From Culturomica massiliensis (GTDB lineage Bacteria > Bacteroidota > Bacteroidia > Bacteroidales > Marinifilaceae), in contig NZ_LT594621.1 of assembly GCF_900091655.1 (NCBI RefSeq), positions 1,674,001 through 1,738,000 of the forward strand: 64,000 nt of DNA, in the 5' to 3' direction. This document shows positions 53,968-62,709 of this stretch, one piece after another. The notes below the pieces were generated by a model that saw only the letters and a program-made list of their open reading frames with translations, searched no databases and was not told where the DNA came from. The position numbers were made by a program, and so were the translations under genes. How positions within the stretch are numbered: the first letter of the stretch is position 1; each line of letters begins with the position of its first letter.

Positions 53968-54888
53968 TTATTTGTTTACTTTGAATTTAGCATCTCCGTG
54001 TTCCAGATAAGCTACAATCTGACGGGCAGCTGCAAGACCGGCATTAATATTAGCCTCTTCGGTCTGGGCTCCCATTTTTTTCGGAGTAAAGAAATAACGG
54101 CCTTCAAACGGTGCATATTCGGCAGCATTATCCGGCGCGATATCAGAAATGTATTTGAAATCAGGCCGGTCAGCCATCAATTTCAACAAACCTTCCTCAT
54201 CGATTACTTCTTTACGGGCCGTATTTACCAATACAGCTCCTTTCGGCATCCGGTTAACCAATTCATAATTGATTGATTTTTTCGTCTTCTCCGTAGCCGG
54301 AATATGCAAAGAAACATAATTACACATACCGTACATCTCTTCTACCGAATGCAATGGAATAGCTCCGGCAGCTTTGATTTGCTCGTCGGTCATAAACGGA
54401 TCGAACGCATATACCTCCATTCCGAAGCCCTTAGCGACACGTCCGACATTTTGTCCGACATTCCCGTAAGCGTGAATACCGATCTTTTTACCTTTCAGTT
54501 CAACTCCCGATTTCCCGTTATAGAAATTACGGGCCATATAAACCATCATACCAAATACCAATTCGGCAACGGCATTTGAATTCTGTCCCGGAGTATTCAT
54601 AGCGACAATACCCCGATCCGTGCAAGCCTGCAAATCGATATTGTCATACCCGGCTCCGGCACGTACAATTACTTTCAGGTTCTTCGCAGCATCGATCACC
54701 TCTTTGGTAGCTTTATCTGAACGGATGATCATAGCATCCACATCAGCAACCGCAGCAATCAATTCGTCCTGAGAAGTATATTTTTCCAATAATACCAGTT
54801 CATAACCCTGGGCTTCTACGATTTCACGGATCCCTTTTACAGCAACCGCAGCAAAAGGTTTATCGGTAGCAATTAATACTTTTGTCAT
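53968..54888 (-). CDS. serA: D-3-phosphoglycerate dehydrogenase
   Basis: A 306-residue NAD-dependent 2-hydroxyacid dehydrogenase, the first step of serine synthesis. The Rossmann motif is GIHAYGNVGQNVGR; the substrate Arg lies in RAGAGYDNID. The catalytic Arg is in LVNTARKEVIDEE with the following Glu, but the usual C-terminal GxHxG catalytic His region is unusual (FFTPKKMGAQTEEAN: Lys replaces the common His). This short SerA form without ACT domain, with Lys/Gln at that site, occurs in Bacteroidetes. It lies between serC and the DUF1015 gene, which strongly supports the serine role. Confidence 0.88.
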   Translation of the reverse strand: MTKVLIATDKPFAAVAVKGIREIVEAQGYELVLLEKYTSQDELIAAVADVDAMIIRSDKATKEVIDAAKNLKVIVRAGAGYDNIDLQACTDRGIVAMNTPGQNSNAVAELVFGMMVYMARNFYNGKSGVELKGKKIGIHAYGNVGQNVGRVAKGFGMEVYAFDPFMTDEQIKAAGAIPLHSVEEMYGMCNYVSLHIPATEKTKKSINYELVNRMPKGAVLVNTARKEVIDEEGLLKLMADRPDFKYISDIAPDNAAEYAPFEGRYFFTPKKMGAQTEEANINAGLAAARQIVAYLEHGDAKFKVNK

Positions 54889-54971
54889 GATTTCAATTTT
54901 TAATTATAAATTATAGACTTTAAAAAGTAAACTTAAAATTTACAATTTAAAATCTATAATCTAAAACTGTA

Positions 54972-56048
54972 TTATTTTATATGTGCTTTTTCGAATTCTG
55001 TCATTGCAGCCAACAAAGCATTCACATCATCCATCGTACAAGCATTATAGGTAGATGCACGGAAACCACCCACTGAACGGTGACCTTTCACACCTACGAT
55101 ATTCTTGGTCTTACAGAAATCCAGAAAATCTTTTTCCAATGCCTCATATCCTTCTCTCAATAAGAAAGGAATATTCATACGGGAACGAGAGCCTTCTTTG
55201 ACAACCGGACGGAATACCTTACTGGTTTCCAAGTAATTGTAAATTGCGTCAGCTCTTTCGATAGCACGTTTCTCCATCTCTTTCACACCACCCATTTCTT
55301 TTACCCACTTCAAGGTTTCTTTTACACCGAAGATATTGATACAAGGAGGTGTGTTATACATAGATTCCTTGTCCACATGGGTCTGGTATTTCAACATCGT
55401 AGGAATAGGTCTGTCAGCAACCACATGTTTCAGGAATTCATCCTTAATAATAACAAAAGTTACACCGGCAGGTCCGAGGTTCTTCTGGCAACCGCCGTAG
55501 ATCATTGCATATTTGGAAACATCTACCGGACGACTGCATATATCTGAAGACATATCGGCCAACAAGGGTACCGGAGAAACCGGATCTTTAAAAATTTCCG
55601 TACCACGGATCGTATTATTAGAAGTGATATGCATATAATCCACGTCCGCAGGAATCGTAAATTCGGGATAGTAAGTAAAACCGTCTGCTTCAGAAGAAGC
55701 CACAACCTCTACTTCACCCCAAAGCTTAGCTTCTTTGATAGCCGCCGTAGACCAGGTTCCTGTATTTACATAAGCAGCTTTCTTTTTCAAGAAGTTATAC
55801 GGAATCATGCAGAATTGCATACTGGCACCACCTCCTAAGAAAAGTACATGGTATCCTTCCGGAATATTCAATACTTCTTTAAACAAAGCCACAGCTTCAT
55901 CATATACAGCCTGAAAATCAGCCGAACGGTGGGATACCTCCATGATAGACTGACCGGTATTACCAAATTCCAATACGGCAGCTGCTGTATTCTTCAATGT
56001 AGAATCGGGCAACTTACACGGCCCGGCGTTAAAAATATGCTTTCTCAT
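54972..56048 (-). CDS. serC: Phosphoserine aminotransferase
   Basis: A 358-residue PLP aminotransferase converting 3-phosphohydroxypyruvate and glutamate to phosphoserine; it can also serve PLP synthesis. Family marks are HIFNAGPCKLPDSTL at the N-terminus, FLGGGASMQF, TSNNTIRGTEI, the PLP lysine in YGGCQKNLGPAG and the C-terminal GHRSVGGFRASTYN. Length is normal. It leads the operon serC-serA-DUF1015, with gcvT upstream on the same strand after 169 bp. Confidence 0.95.
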   Translation of the reverse strand: MRKHIFNAGPCKLPDSTLKNTAAAVLEFGNTGQSIMEVSHRSADFQAVYDEAVALFKEVLNIPEGYHVLFLGGGASMQFCMIPYNFLKKKAAYVNTGTWSTAAIKEAKLWGEVEVVASSEADGFTYYPEFTIPADVDYMHITSNNTIRGTEIFKDPVSPVPLLADMSSDICSRPVDVSKYAMIYGGCQKNLGPAGVTFVIIKDEFLKHVVADRPIPTMLKYQTHVDKESMYNTPPCINIFGVKETLKWVKEMGGVKEMEKRAIERADAIYNYLETSKVFRPVVKEGSRSRMNIPFLLREGYEALEKDFLDFCKTKNIVGVKGHRSVGGFRASTYNACTMDDVNALLAAMTEFEKAHIK

Positions 56049-56217
56049 ATCGTATAGTATTAATGAAATTATAAATTAAGTTTCTTTCGGAAACGTTACA
56101 AATATGCAATATTTATCTTTAAAAACATCCTTTTTATAAGAAATTGTTCCCCTTTTCTTCAAAATCAAAATCATTCTATTTATTCAGATTTTTCCGGCAA
56201 AAGAGGAAAACATCTTT

Positions 56218-57315
56218 TTAAAAGAAAGGCATTTTGACAATCTTGGCTTTCAATGCTTTATTTCTTACGCGGATAAAAATTTCCGTATCAAGCTTATGAA
56301 AACCGCTCTTTACATAACCGGTTCCGATTGATTTCCCCGTCAAAGGAGATACCGTACCGGAACATACAACACCGATCTCATTGCCTTCGGCATCTTCAAT
56401 CGGATATCCCTGACGGGCGATACCTTTATCCAATACCTCAAATCCTTTCAAATAACGGGAAGGTTTATCTTCTTTCAGTTTTTCATGATAAGCACGGTTG
56501 ATGAAATCATTACCCGGTACAAACTTGGTAATCCAACCCAAACCGGCTTCAATCGGTGAATGTTCGTCGTCGATTTCATGTCCGTACAAACAGAAACCGG
56601 CTTCCAGACGCAAGGTATCCCGGGCTCCCAAACCGATCGGCTTGATACCGAACTCTGCCCCGGCTTCAAATATGGCATTCCATAACTTATCGGCATCCTT
56701 ATTATAAGCGTATACTTCACAACCGCCGGATCCGGTATACCCCGTTGTCGAGAAAATAACCTTATCTATTCCGGCAAACGGAATCTCTTTAAATGTATAG
56801 TATTCCATATCCGTAACATTCTCCTTGGTCAGTTTTTGCATTATTTTCAATGCCAAAGGACCTTGGATAGCCAACTGACAGATATCATCGGATGTATTCT
56901 CCAGATCAACTCCCGGTTTCATACCCATTTCTTCTGCATACTTCACAACGTGATTCCAGTCTTTTTCAATATTGGCTGCATTAACCACCAGCAAATATTT
57001 TTCAGCGCTGAAACGATAAACCAACAAATCGTCAACAATCCCGCCGGTTTCGTTCGGGAAGCAACTGTATTGCACTTTACCATCCGTTAAAGCAGCCACA
57101 TCGTTAGAAGTCAGCTTTTGCACCAAATCGAATGCTTTCGGACCCTTTATCCAAAATTCTCCCATGTGAGATACATCAAAAACGCCGGCTTTCTCACGGA
57201 CAGTCAGATGTTCATCTTTAATTCCGCTGTATTCTATCGGCATGTTATATCCGGCAAAAGGAGCCATCCTTGCTCCTAAAGCTTCATGAAAATGCGTAAA
57301 CGGTGTGGTTTTCAT
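56218..57315 (-). CDS. gcvT: Aminomethyltransferase (glycine cleavage T protein)
   Basis: A 365-residue tetrahydrofolate-dependent enzyme of the glycine cleavage system. It releases ammonia from the aminomethyl-lipoyl H protein and forms methylene-THF. Family signatures are MPIEYSGIKDEHLTVREKAG, VFDVSHMGEF with the catalytic Asp in the folate pocket, STTGYTGSGGCEVY and LGARDTLRLEAGFCLYGHE. Length is typical. GcvH and GcvP are not in the window. It lies upstream of the serine genes on the same strand, consistent with joint serine-glycine-C1 metabolism. The roughly 116-nt leader lacks recognisable glycine-riboswitch motifs. Confidence 0.95.
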   Translation of the reverse strand: MKTTPFTHFHEALGARMAPFAGYNMPIEYSGIKDEHLTVREKAGVFDVSHMGEFWIKGPKAFDLVQKLTSNDVAALTDGKVQYSCFPNETGGIVDDLLVYRFSAEKYLLVVNAANIEKDWNHVVKYAEEMGMKPGVDLENTSDDICQLAIQGPLALKIMQKLTKENVTDMEYYTFKEIPFAGIDKVIFSTTGYTGSGGCEVYAYNKDADKLWNAIFEAGAEFGIKPIGLGARDTLRLEAGFCLYGHEIDDEHSPIEAGLGWITKFVPGNDFINRAYHEKLKEDKPSRYLKGFEVLDKGIARQGYPIEDAEGNEIGVVCSGTVSPLTGKSIGTGYVKSGFHKLDTEIFIRVRNKALKAKIVKMPFF

Positions 57316-57437
57316 TTGTTGTTATTTTTTTAATGTTTATATAATTATTACTTCAAGTACAATACTCGCAAACGTTAGCACTCAACAAGGCTCAGAACAA
57401 CTCATTTTTAAAAATTGCCCATCCATGCAAAACTTTA

Positions 57438-57445
57438 CAAAGATA
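57438..57445 (-). promoter_or_regulatory. -7 element for gcvT
   Basis: Reads TATCTTTG on the minus strand, an exact match, 123 bp before the gcvT ATG. Confidence 0.55.
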
Positions 57446-57545
57446 TAAGATTTATTCCTTTCCTCTCCTTTTTCATCCGCTTTTTATTTTCCCAAATCAT
57501 AAACAAAATAAGACATATTCTTTGAATTTTCGATTCTTTTATTGT

Positions 57546-57557
57546 AACTTTAAAGTT
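57546..57557. promoter_or_regulatory. 12-bp palindrome in gcvT/STAS divergent region
   Basis: AACTTTAAAGTT is a perfect palindrome in the 374-bp region between gcvT and the STAS gene. A TTTG follows at 57556-57559. It may be a dimeric regulator site. Apart from this and the gcvT -7 box, the region shows no gene or RNA motif. Confidence 0.3.
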
Positions 57558-57689
57558 TGGAATTGCAGATAAATTTTATTTCTATATGAATATAACACAT
57601 CCGAAATCTATCCGCTTCTATAGCATTGAAAGACGAACTATTAACTGACGCCTAAATACAAATTGAAGAATAAAAACTAAATTAAAACA

Positions 57690-58040
57690 ATGACCATGGT
57701 TATTAAATTGCAAGAAAAAGAGGGTATCAAAATTGCAAGGTTAGCAGAATTATCCAGATTCACTTTATCTATTACGGAAGAAATAAAAAATGAATTGAAA
57801 CCATTGCTGAGTATTCCGAAAACCAAACTGATTTTAGATCTGGAAGACATCACGTTTATCGACAGTAGTGGTATCGGATGTATCATTTCTCTCGTCAAAA
57901 CAGCCAAGAGTAACGATTCTACTTTCAAAATATGTTGTCTGAACAAAGACGTCGCAACAGTATTCGATCTATTGCATTTACAAATGATTCTCGATATTTA
58001 TCCCGATGTGGAAGCCGGTATTCAAAGTTTCCGGGAATAA
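57690..58040 (+). CDS. STAS-domain anti-sigma-factor antagonist-like protein
   Basis: A 116-residue single STAS domain. The conserved DITFIDSSGIGCIISLVK segment holds the phosphorylatable serine (Ser59 or Ser60) equivalent to that of SpoIIAA/RsbV. Length and fold order match stand-alone antagonists. In Bacillus such proteins free a sigma factor by binding its anti-sigma kinase. Here no kinase, phosphatase or sigma factor gene is adjacent, so the partner is unknown. The start may be the ATG at 57690 or the one two codons later. Confidence 0.88.
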   Translation: MTMVIKLQEKEGIKIARLAELSRFTLSITEEIKNELKPLLSIPKTKLILDLEDITFIDSSGIGCIISLVKTAKSNDSTFKICCLNKDVATVFDLLHLQMILDIYPDVEAGIQSFRE

Positions 58041-58042
58041 AA

Positions 58043-58070
58043 AAGAGGGTGCGCAAGCACCCTCTTCTCA
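58043..58070. terminator. Bidirectional terminator, STAS and OTC genes
   Basis: A perfect 10-bp stem (58043-58052 with 58057-58066) capped by a GCAA tetraloop on the + strand. The minus-strand tail is TTTTTTATT; the + tail is weaker. Confidence 0.9.
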
Positions 58071-58093
58071 TTTTATTATATCCGATTTGTAAA

Positions 58094-59095
58094 TCAGCAT
58101 CCCAATGTCGCAACCATAACAGCTTTTATCGTATGCATTCGGTTTTCAGCCTCATCAAAAACGATGGAATTCGGCGATTCGAAAACCTCTTCTGTCACTT
58201 CAATGCCGTTCAATCCGAATTGTTTCTGAACATCACGTCCCACTTGTGTTTCCAGGTTATGATAGGCCGGTAAACAATGCATAAACTTACACTTTTTATT
58301 GCCCGTCATTTCCATTACTTTAGCATTTACCTGATAAGGCATCAACAATTTAATACGTTCTGCCCATACTTCTGCAGGCTCTCCCATAGAAACCCACACG
58401 TCCGTATACAAGAAATCACATCCTTTTACACCGGCTTCAACATCATCCGTTACAGTAACCTTAGCTCCGGTTTCTTTCGCTATTTCCTTGCAGGTAGCAA
58501 TCAATTCAGCATCCGGTTGTAAAGCTTTAGGGGCAACGATCCGTACATCCATTCCCATTTTGGCGCCTCCGACCATCAAAGAATTACCCATATTAAACCG
58601 GGCATCCCCTAAATAAGCAAAAGTTACCTGATTCAACGGTTTATCCACATGCTCGGACATCGTAAGGAAGTCAGCCAGAATCTGTGTCGGATGGAATTCA
58701 TTTGTCAAACCGTTCCATACCGGAACACCGGCATATTTTGCCAGTTCCTCTACAGTAGCCTGGGTAAATCCGCGATACTCAATACCGTCATACATACGTC
58801 CCAACACACGTGCCGTATCTTTCATCGATTCTTTTACACCGATCTGCGATCCGCTAGGGCCCAGATAAGTCGTATGCGCACCCTGATCATAAGCGGCCAC
58901 CTCAAAAGCACAACGTGTACGGGTAGAGGTCTTCTCAAATATCAAAGCTATATTCTTCCCCTTCAAACAGGGTTGTTCTATACCGGCATATTTGGCTTTC
59001 TTTAAATCAGCAGCCAAATCCAATAAATATTTAATTTCCGTCGGAGTAAAATCCAACAACTTCAGAAAATTTCTGTTTCTCAAATTAAAAGCCAT
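58094..59095 (-). CDS. arcB: Ornithine carbamoyltransferase (probably catabolic)
   Basis: A 333-residue carbamoyltransferase. The carbamoyl-phosphate site STRTRCAFE, HPTQ in NEFHPTQILADF and the ornithine-site FMHCLPAYHN are present, so it is true OTC rather than the acetyl- or succinylornithine enzymes many Bacteroidetes use for arginine synthesis. The length matches E. coli ArgF and catabolic ArcB. It lies downstream of carbamate kinase on the same strand, suggesting the direction citrulline + phosphate to ornithine + carbamoyl phosphate. No arginine deiminase gene is in the window. It also has its own -7 box. Confidence 0.9.
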   Translation of the reverse strand: MAFNLRNRNFLKLLDFTPTEIKYLLDLAADLKKAKYAGIEQPCLKGKNIALIFEKTSTRTRCAFEVAAYDQGAHTTYLGPSGSQIGVKESMKDTARVLGRMYDGIEYRGFTQATVEELAKYAGVPVWNGLTNEFHPTQILADFLTMSEHVDKPLNQVTFAYLGDARFNMGNSLMVGGAKMGMDVRIVAPKALQPDAELIATCKEIAKETGAKVTVTDDVEAGVKGCDFLYTDVWVSMGEPAEVWAERIKLLMPYQVNAKVMEMTGNKKCKFMHCLPAYHNLETQVGRDVQKQFGLNGIEVTEEVFESPNSIVFDEAENRMHTIKAVMVATLGC

Positions 59096-59153
59096 ATCGT
59101 ATCAATTTAAATTGTAAATTTCAAACAGTAATCTTAAATTTTCATGTCGAAGA

Positions 59154-59161
59154 CAAATGTA
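59154..59161 (-). promoter_or_regulatory. -7 element for ornithine carbamoyltransferase gene
   Basis: Reads TACATTTG on the minus strand, an exact match, preceded by TTCAAATTTTCAAAT-type words (about 59171-59192). It allows expression separate from carbamate kinase. Confidence 0.55.
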
Positions 59162-59245
59162 TAATTTTAATTTGGAGATTTGAAAATTTGAATGCGAAGG
59201 ATTCATTTTTTATTTTCAGAACTCCAGATTTCCGATTCTTCATAC

Positions 59246-60202
59246 TTAATCATAATGCATGGTAATCTTCGAACCGTACCGGCGGTCCTCCAATTTCGTG
59301 GCCTCCGTAATAACCGCTTTCTGACCGCCTTTCTCCACAAAAGCCAGACAAGCCCGGATTTTGGGTGCCATACTTCCTTCACCGAACATACCGGCTTCCA
59401 GATACTTTACAGTATCCGCATAGTCCAGAAATTCCAGAATTTCCTGGGTCGGTTTACGATAATCCTTATATATATAAGGTACATCTGTCAATATATACAA
59501 CTCATCTGCTTTCACCCGGACTCCGATCATGGCCGATGCCAAATCTTTATCGATAACACCTTCGATCGGCTGCAACATACCTTCCGCATCGACATACACC
59601 GGTATACCGCCGCCACCTCCCGTAATGACGATACTTCCAGCACGAGCCATACGTTCTACCAAAGGAGCATTTTTAAAATCAACCGGCGCAGGAGAAGGTA
59701 CCACACGACGCCATCCGCCTTCCACCTTTATCTCTTCCTTAAAAATCCAACCGTGCTCAGCGTGTAATTTATCCGCTTCTTCCTTCGTATAAATCTTACC
59801 CACCCGCTTCGTGGGATTCTGTAAAGCCGGATCATGCTGGTCCACTACAACCTGCGAAATCATAGAGATGACATGCCGGCTTAAATTATGCTCCTTTAAT
59901 ATATTGCGCAAATTCCGTTCGATCATATACCCGATCTGTCCCTGTGAATAAGCCACACACATATCCAACGACATCGGAGGCAAACCGTACATTCTCACGC
60001 CGGCATCATCACTCATCAAGATATTTCCGACCTGCGGGCCGTTACCGTGCGTAATAATCAAATTATAACCGTCCCGGATCAAATAAACCAAATTTTCCAA
60101 CGTCTCCCGTATATTTTGATTCTGTTCGGCTACAGTTCCTTTCTGATTGCCCCGGAGGATCGCATTTCCTCCCAATGCCACCACTGCTAATTTCTTTTCC
60201 AT
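59246..60202 (-). CDS. arcC: Carbamate kinase
   Basis: A 318-residue amino-acid-kinase-fold enzyme making ATP from carbamoyl phosphate. The N-terminal VVALGGNAIL phosphate loop, ITHGNGPQVGNIL, the TQVVVDQHDPA-like segment (SQVVVDQHDPALQNPTKRVG) and ITGGGGGIPVY are diagnostic. The length is normal. It precedes the OTC gene by 150 bp on the same strand; together they give substrate-level phosphorylation from citrulline. Confidence 0.95.
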   Translation of the reverse strand: MEKKLAVVALGGNAILRGNQKGTVAEQNQNIRETLENLVYLIRDGYNLIITHGNGPQVGNILMSDDAGVRMYGLPPMSLDMCVAYSQGQIGYMIERNLRNILKEHNLSRHVISMISQVVVDQHDPALQNPTKRVGKIYTKEEADKLHAEHGWIFKEEIKVEGGWRRVVPSPAPVDFKNAPLVERMARAGSIVITGGGGGIPVYVDAEGMLQPIEGVIDKDLASAMIGVRVKADELYILTDVPYIYKDYRKPTQEILEFLDYADTVKYLEAGMFGEGSMAPKIRACLAFVEKGGQKAVITEATKLEDRRYGSKITMHYD

Positions 60203-60245
60203 TTCTTTTAATTTTGTTAGTTCCTTCTTTTTGAAGATTACTGTA

Positions 60246-60253
60246 CAAATTTA
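60246..60253 (-). promoter_or_regulatory. -7 element for carbamate kinase gene
   Basis: Reads TAAATTTG on the minus strand, an exact TAnnTTTG match, 44 bp before the ATG. Confidence 0.55.
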
Positions 60254-60414
60254 AAGAATAGGAAATTTACTAAAAATAGGAAAAAATAATTTTGTTGATT
60301 TTTAAACCTCTGAACACCAACGATTAGTATAATTATTCTTTCATTTTATATAATTATGCAGCGTAAAAATCCGTTTTTTTTGAAAACGTTTGAGAAAAAT
60401 TCAACCGGCAAAAA

Positions 60415-62562
60415 TTATTCCTTTGTACCGAATCTGTAATCATCAATCAGGCTGAATATTTTTGCTCCGTATTTTTCTACCACTTTCTTCCCTATCCCCG
60501 GAATCTTTAATAATTCCTTACCATCGGCAGGCAACAAATTACATATCCCGACCAAAGCAGCTTGTCGCATAACCATATAAGCAGGCAATTTCAAGGCATC
60601 GGCTTCCTGTTTCCGCCAATCCCGTAAAAGCTTGTATAACTCAGGATGCCTGATATCCGCCGAAATTTCGGCTCTATCCGAAGCAAGCCCTGTTCCCGTC
60701 GTACTTTTAGATCTGGATTTCGCTTTCGCCTTCCCTTTAGAAATAGCGGCTTTCGCTCTCGCCGACAAATAAGCCGTTACAGAAAATCCGTCTTCCGCAG
60801 CACCTAAAGTTTCCATTTTAACGTCTGCTTCCCGCTGTAAAGCTTCCAAAGCTTTCTCTATTGTTTTCCGGATTTCTTTATTATCTATTTCGGGTTGTGC
60901 CACAGATAAAAACGCAACCACCCAATGTTCCATTTTTCCTTCAAAATAGATAACCCCTTTCTGTATTCTCTCCTGTATCTGACTATCGTGCTCATAATCA
61001 TCACTCCGGACTATCAGTTGACGCAATTGATTCTGAAACTTTTCTCCGACAGCCGTCAATTCGCTGTAACAGCAATCCCGGACTTCCCGGCAACGCCCCG
61101 TCAAATCCGGATACAATTTGGCCAGATGCTCTCCAAACAACCAGGCAAGTTGCTGCAATTTCTTCCACAAAACCGTGTAATCGAATAATTCGGTCACCAA
61201 CTCCATATAATAACGACGACCGGCCTCTTTCAATTCCGGTAATCCCGGGCGATTTTGTCCGACCTGTTCCGTAAAATATTCTACCGCCTTATCACGGATC
61301 ATAACATGACTGCTCAAAGGAGAATTCAATACCAGGCCCTCCAGCGTTTTACAACGACTCAACGCTACATATACCTGACCGTGAGTAAAGGCCGCCGAAG
61401 CTTCGATAATCGCATGTTCAAACGTCAACCCCTGACTTTTATGTATGGTAATGGCCCAGGCCGTTTTTAAAGGATATTGCCGAAAAATACCTTCAACCTG
61501 TTCGGTTATCTCTTTGGTCTCCGGATCAACAGAATATTTTGTATTCATCCACTCTTCCCGGTTTACCTCTATTTCCTCTTTGTCTCCACGGCAAAGAACT
61601 TTTATCCGGCCGGGACCGATTTCCGTCACTTTTCCGATTTTACCGTTATAATAACGCTTCTCCGGAGAAGAATCATTTTTTACAAACATCACTTGTGCCC
61701 CTTTTTTCAGCACCAAACATTCGGATGTCGGAAATGCAAAAGCCGGAAAATTATCTTGAATCTCTGCCGTATACGAATATGCTGTAAACCCGATTTCCTC
61801 CAGCTTACGGTCATTGATCTGCTGTGCCTGGCTATTGTGTGTCGTCAACGTAATATAATCCTCGGTGTCATCAGGTACGAAGCCGGGAATATAACGACTG
61901 TTCAGCTTCTTTAAGGTAAACTCATCCACCTGATTGGCCCGGATCCGGTTGAGCAAACCGATAAACTCGTCGTTCACCTGACGGTACACATGGGTCAGTT
62001 CTATACTGATATAGGATGTCTGCTGTAAAGCTTTACTATTAAAAAAGAAAGGCGAATCATAATATGCTTTCAGCAAATCCCATTCCTCTTCCTTTACCAC
62101 CGGAGACAGTTGTTGCAAATCCCCGATCAGTAACAATTGTACACCGCCGAAAGGCCGGTTCCGGTCGCGGTAGCGACAAAGCATATCACTTACAGCATCC
62201 AGTAAATCGGCACGCACCATACTGATTTCATCGATCACCAACAAATCAATACTACGGATAACGTCTATCTTTTCCCGGCCGAACCGGTGGGAATAACGAT
62301 TCGAAGCCGTTGTTCCCTCTGCTTTCTGACCAGGGACATAAGGACCGAACGGCAACTGGAAAAAAGAATGTATCGTCACTCCTCCGGCATTGATTGCAGC
62401 TACACCCGTCGGTGCCAGAACAACCATGCGTTTAGGAGATTTCGTTTTCAGTTGTTGCAAAAAAGTCGTTTTACCCGTACCCGCCTTTCCGGTCAGAAAA
62501 ACATTCGTACCGGTATATTGCAAAAAACGATAAGCCAAATCCAACTCCTTATTCGTCTCCAT
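60415..62562 (-). CDS. PIF1/RecD-like helicase with HRDC domain
   Basis: A 715-residue superfamily 1B helicase. Walker A is GKAGTGKTT (25-33), motif II LLVIDEISMVRAD, motif III GVQLLLIGDLQQLSPV; the C-terminal motifs TAWAITIHKSQGLTFEHAII and VYVALSRCKTLEGLVL close the helicase core by about residue 430. A basic Lys/Ser linker (near 615-635) leads to an HRDC domain (about 640-710, ending LLKIPGIGKKVVEKYGAKIF) of the type found in RecQ helicases. PIF1-like enzymes unwind DNA 5' to 3' and resolve G-quadruplexes or R-loops. It is a single gene, common in Bacteroidetes. Confidence 0.92.
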   Translation of the reverse strand: METNKELDLAYRFLQYTGTNVFLTGKAGTGKTTFLQQLKTKSPKRMVVLAPTGVAAINAGGVTIHSFFQLPFGPYVPGQKAEGTTASNRYSHRFGREKIDVIRSIDLLVIDEISMVRADLLDAVSDMLCRYRDRNRPFGGVQLLLIGDLQQLSPVVKEEEWDLLKAYYDSPFFFNSKALQQTSYISIELTHVYRQVNDEFIGLLNRIRANQVDEFTLKKLNSRYIPGFVPDDTEDYITLTTHNSQAQQINDRKLEEIGFTAYSYTAEIQDNFPAFAFPTSECLVLKKGAQVMFVKNDSSPEKRYYNGKIGKVTEIGPGRIKVLCRGDKEEIEVNREEWMNTKYSVDPETKEITEQVEGIFRQYPLKTAWAITIHKSQGLTFEHAIIEASAAFTHGQVYVALSRCKTLEGLVLNSPLSSHVMIRDKAVEYFTEQVGQNRPGLPELKEAGRRYYMELVTELFDYTVLWKKLQQLAWLFGEHLAKLYPDLTGRCREVRDCCYSELTAVGEKFQNQLRQLIVRSDDYEHDSQIQERIQKGVIYFEGKMEHWVVAFLSVAQPEIDNKEIRKTIEKALEALQREADVKMETLGAAEDGFSVTAYLSARAKAAISKGKAKAKSRSKSTTGTGLASDRAEISADIRHPELYKLLRDWRKQEADALKLPAYMVMRQAALVGICNLLPADGKELLKIPGIGKKVVEKYGAKIFSLIDDYRFGTKE

Positions 62563-62709
62563 AACTCACATTGGAATTCCGGATTTACGATCTTAACATT
62601 TCCCGCCGAAACGAACTCCGGATTTTAACCGTAAATCTAAAATCGTAAATCATCAGTTAATAAAACATCTGCCCAATTACGGCATCAGCTCTCCTCTAAA
62701 TCCTACTTC

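Noticed and set aside
57316..57437. Glycine riboswitch in the gcvT leader
   Set aside because: The leader is AT-rich and I could not find the conserved glycine-aptamer core motifs or paired stems.
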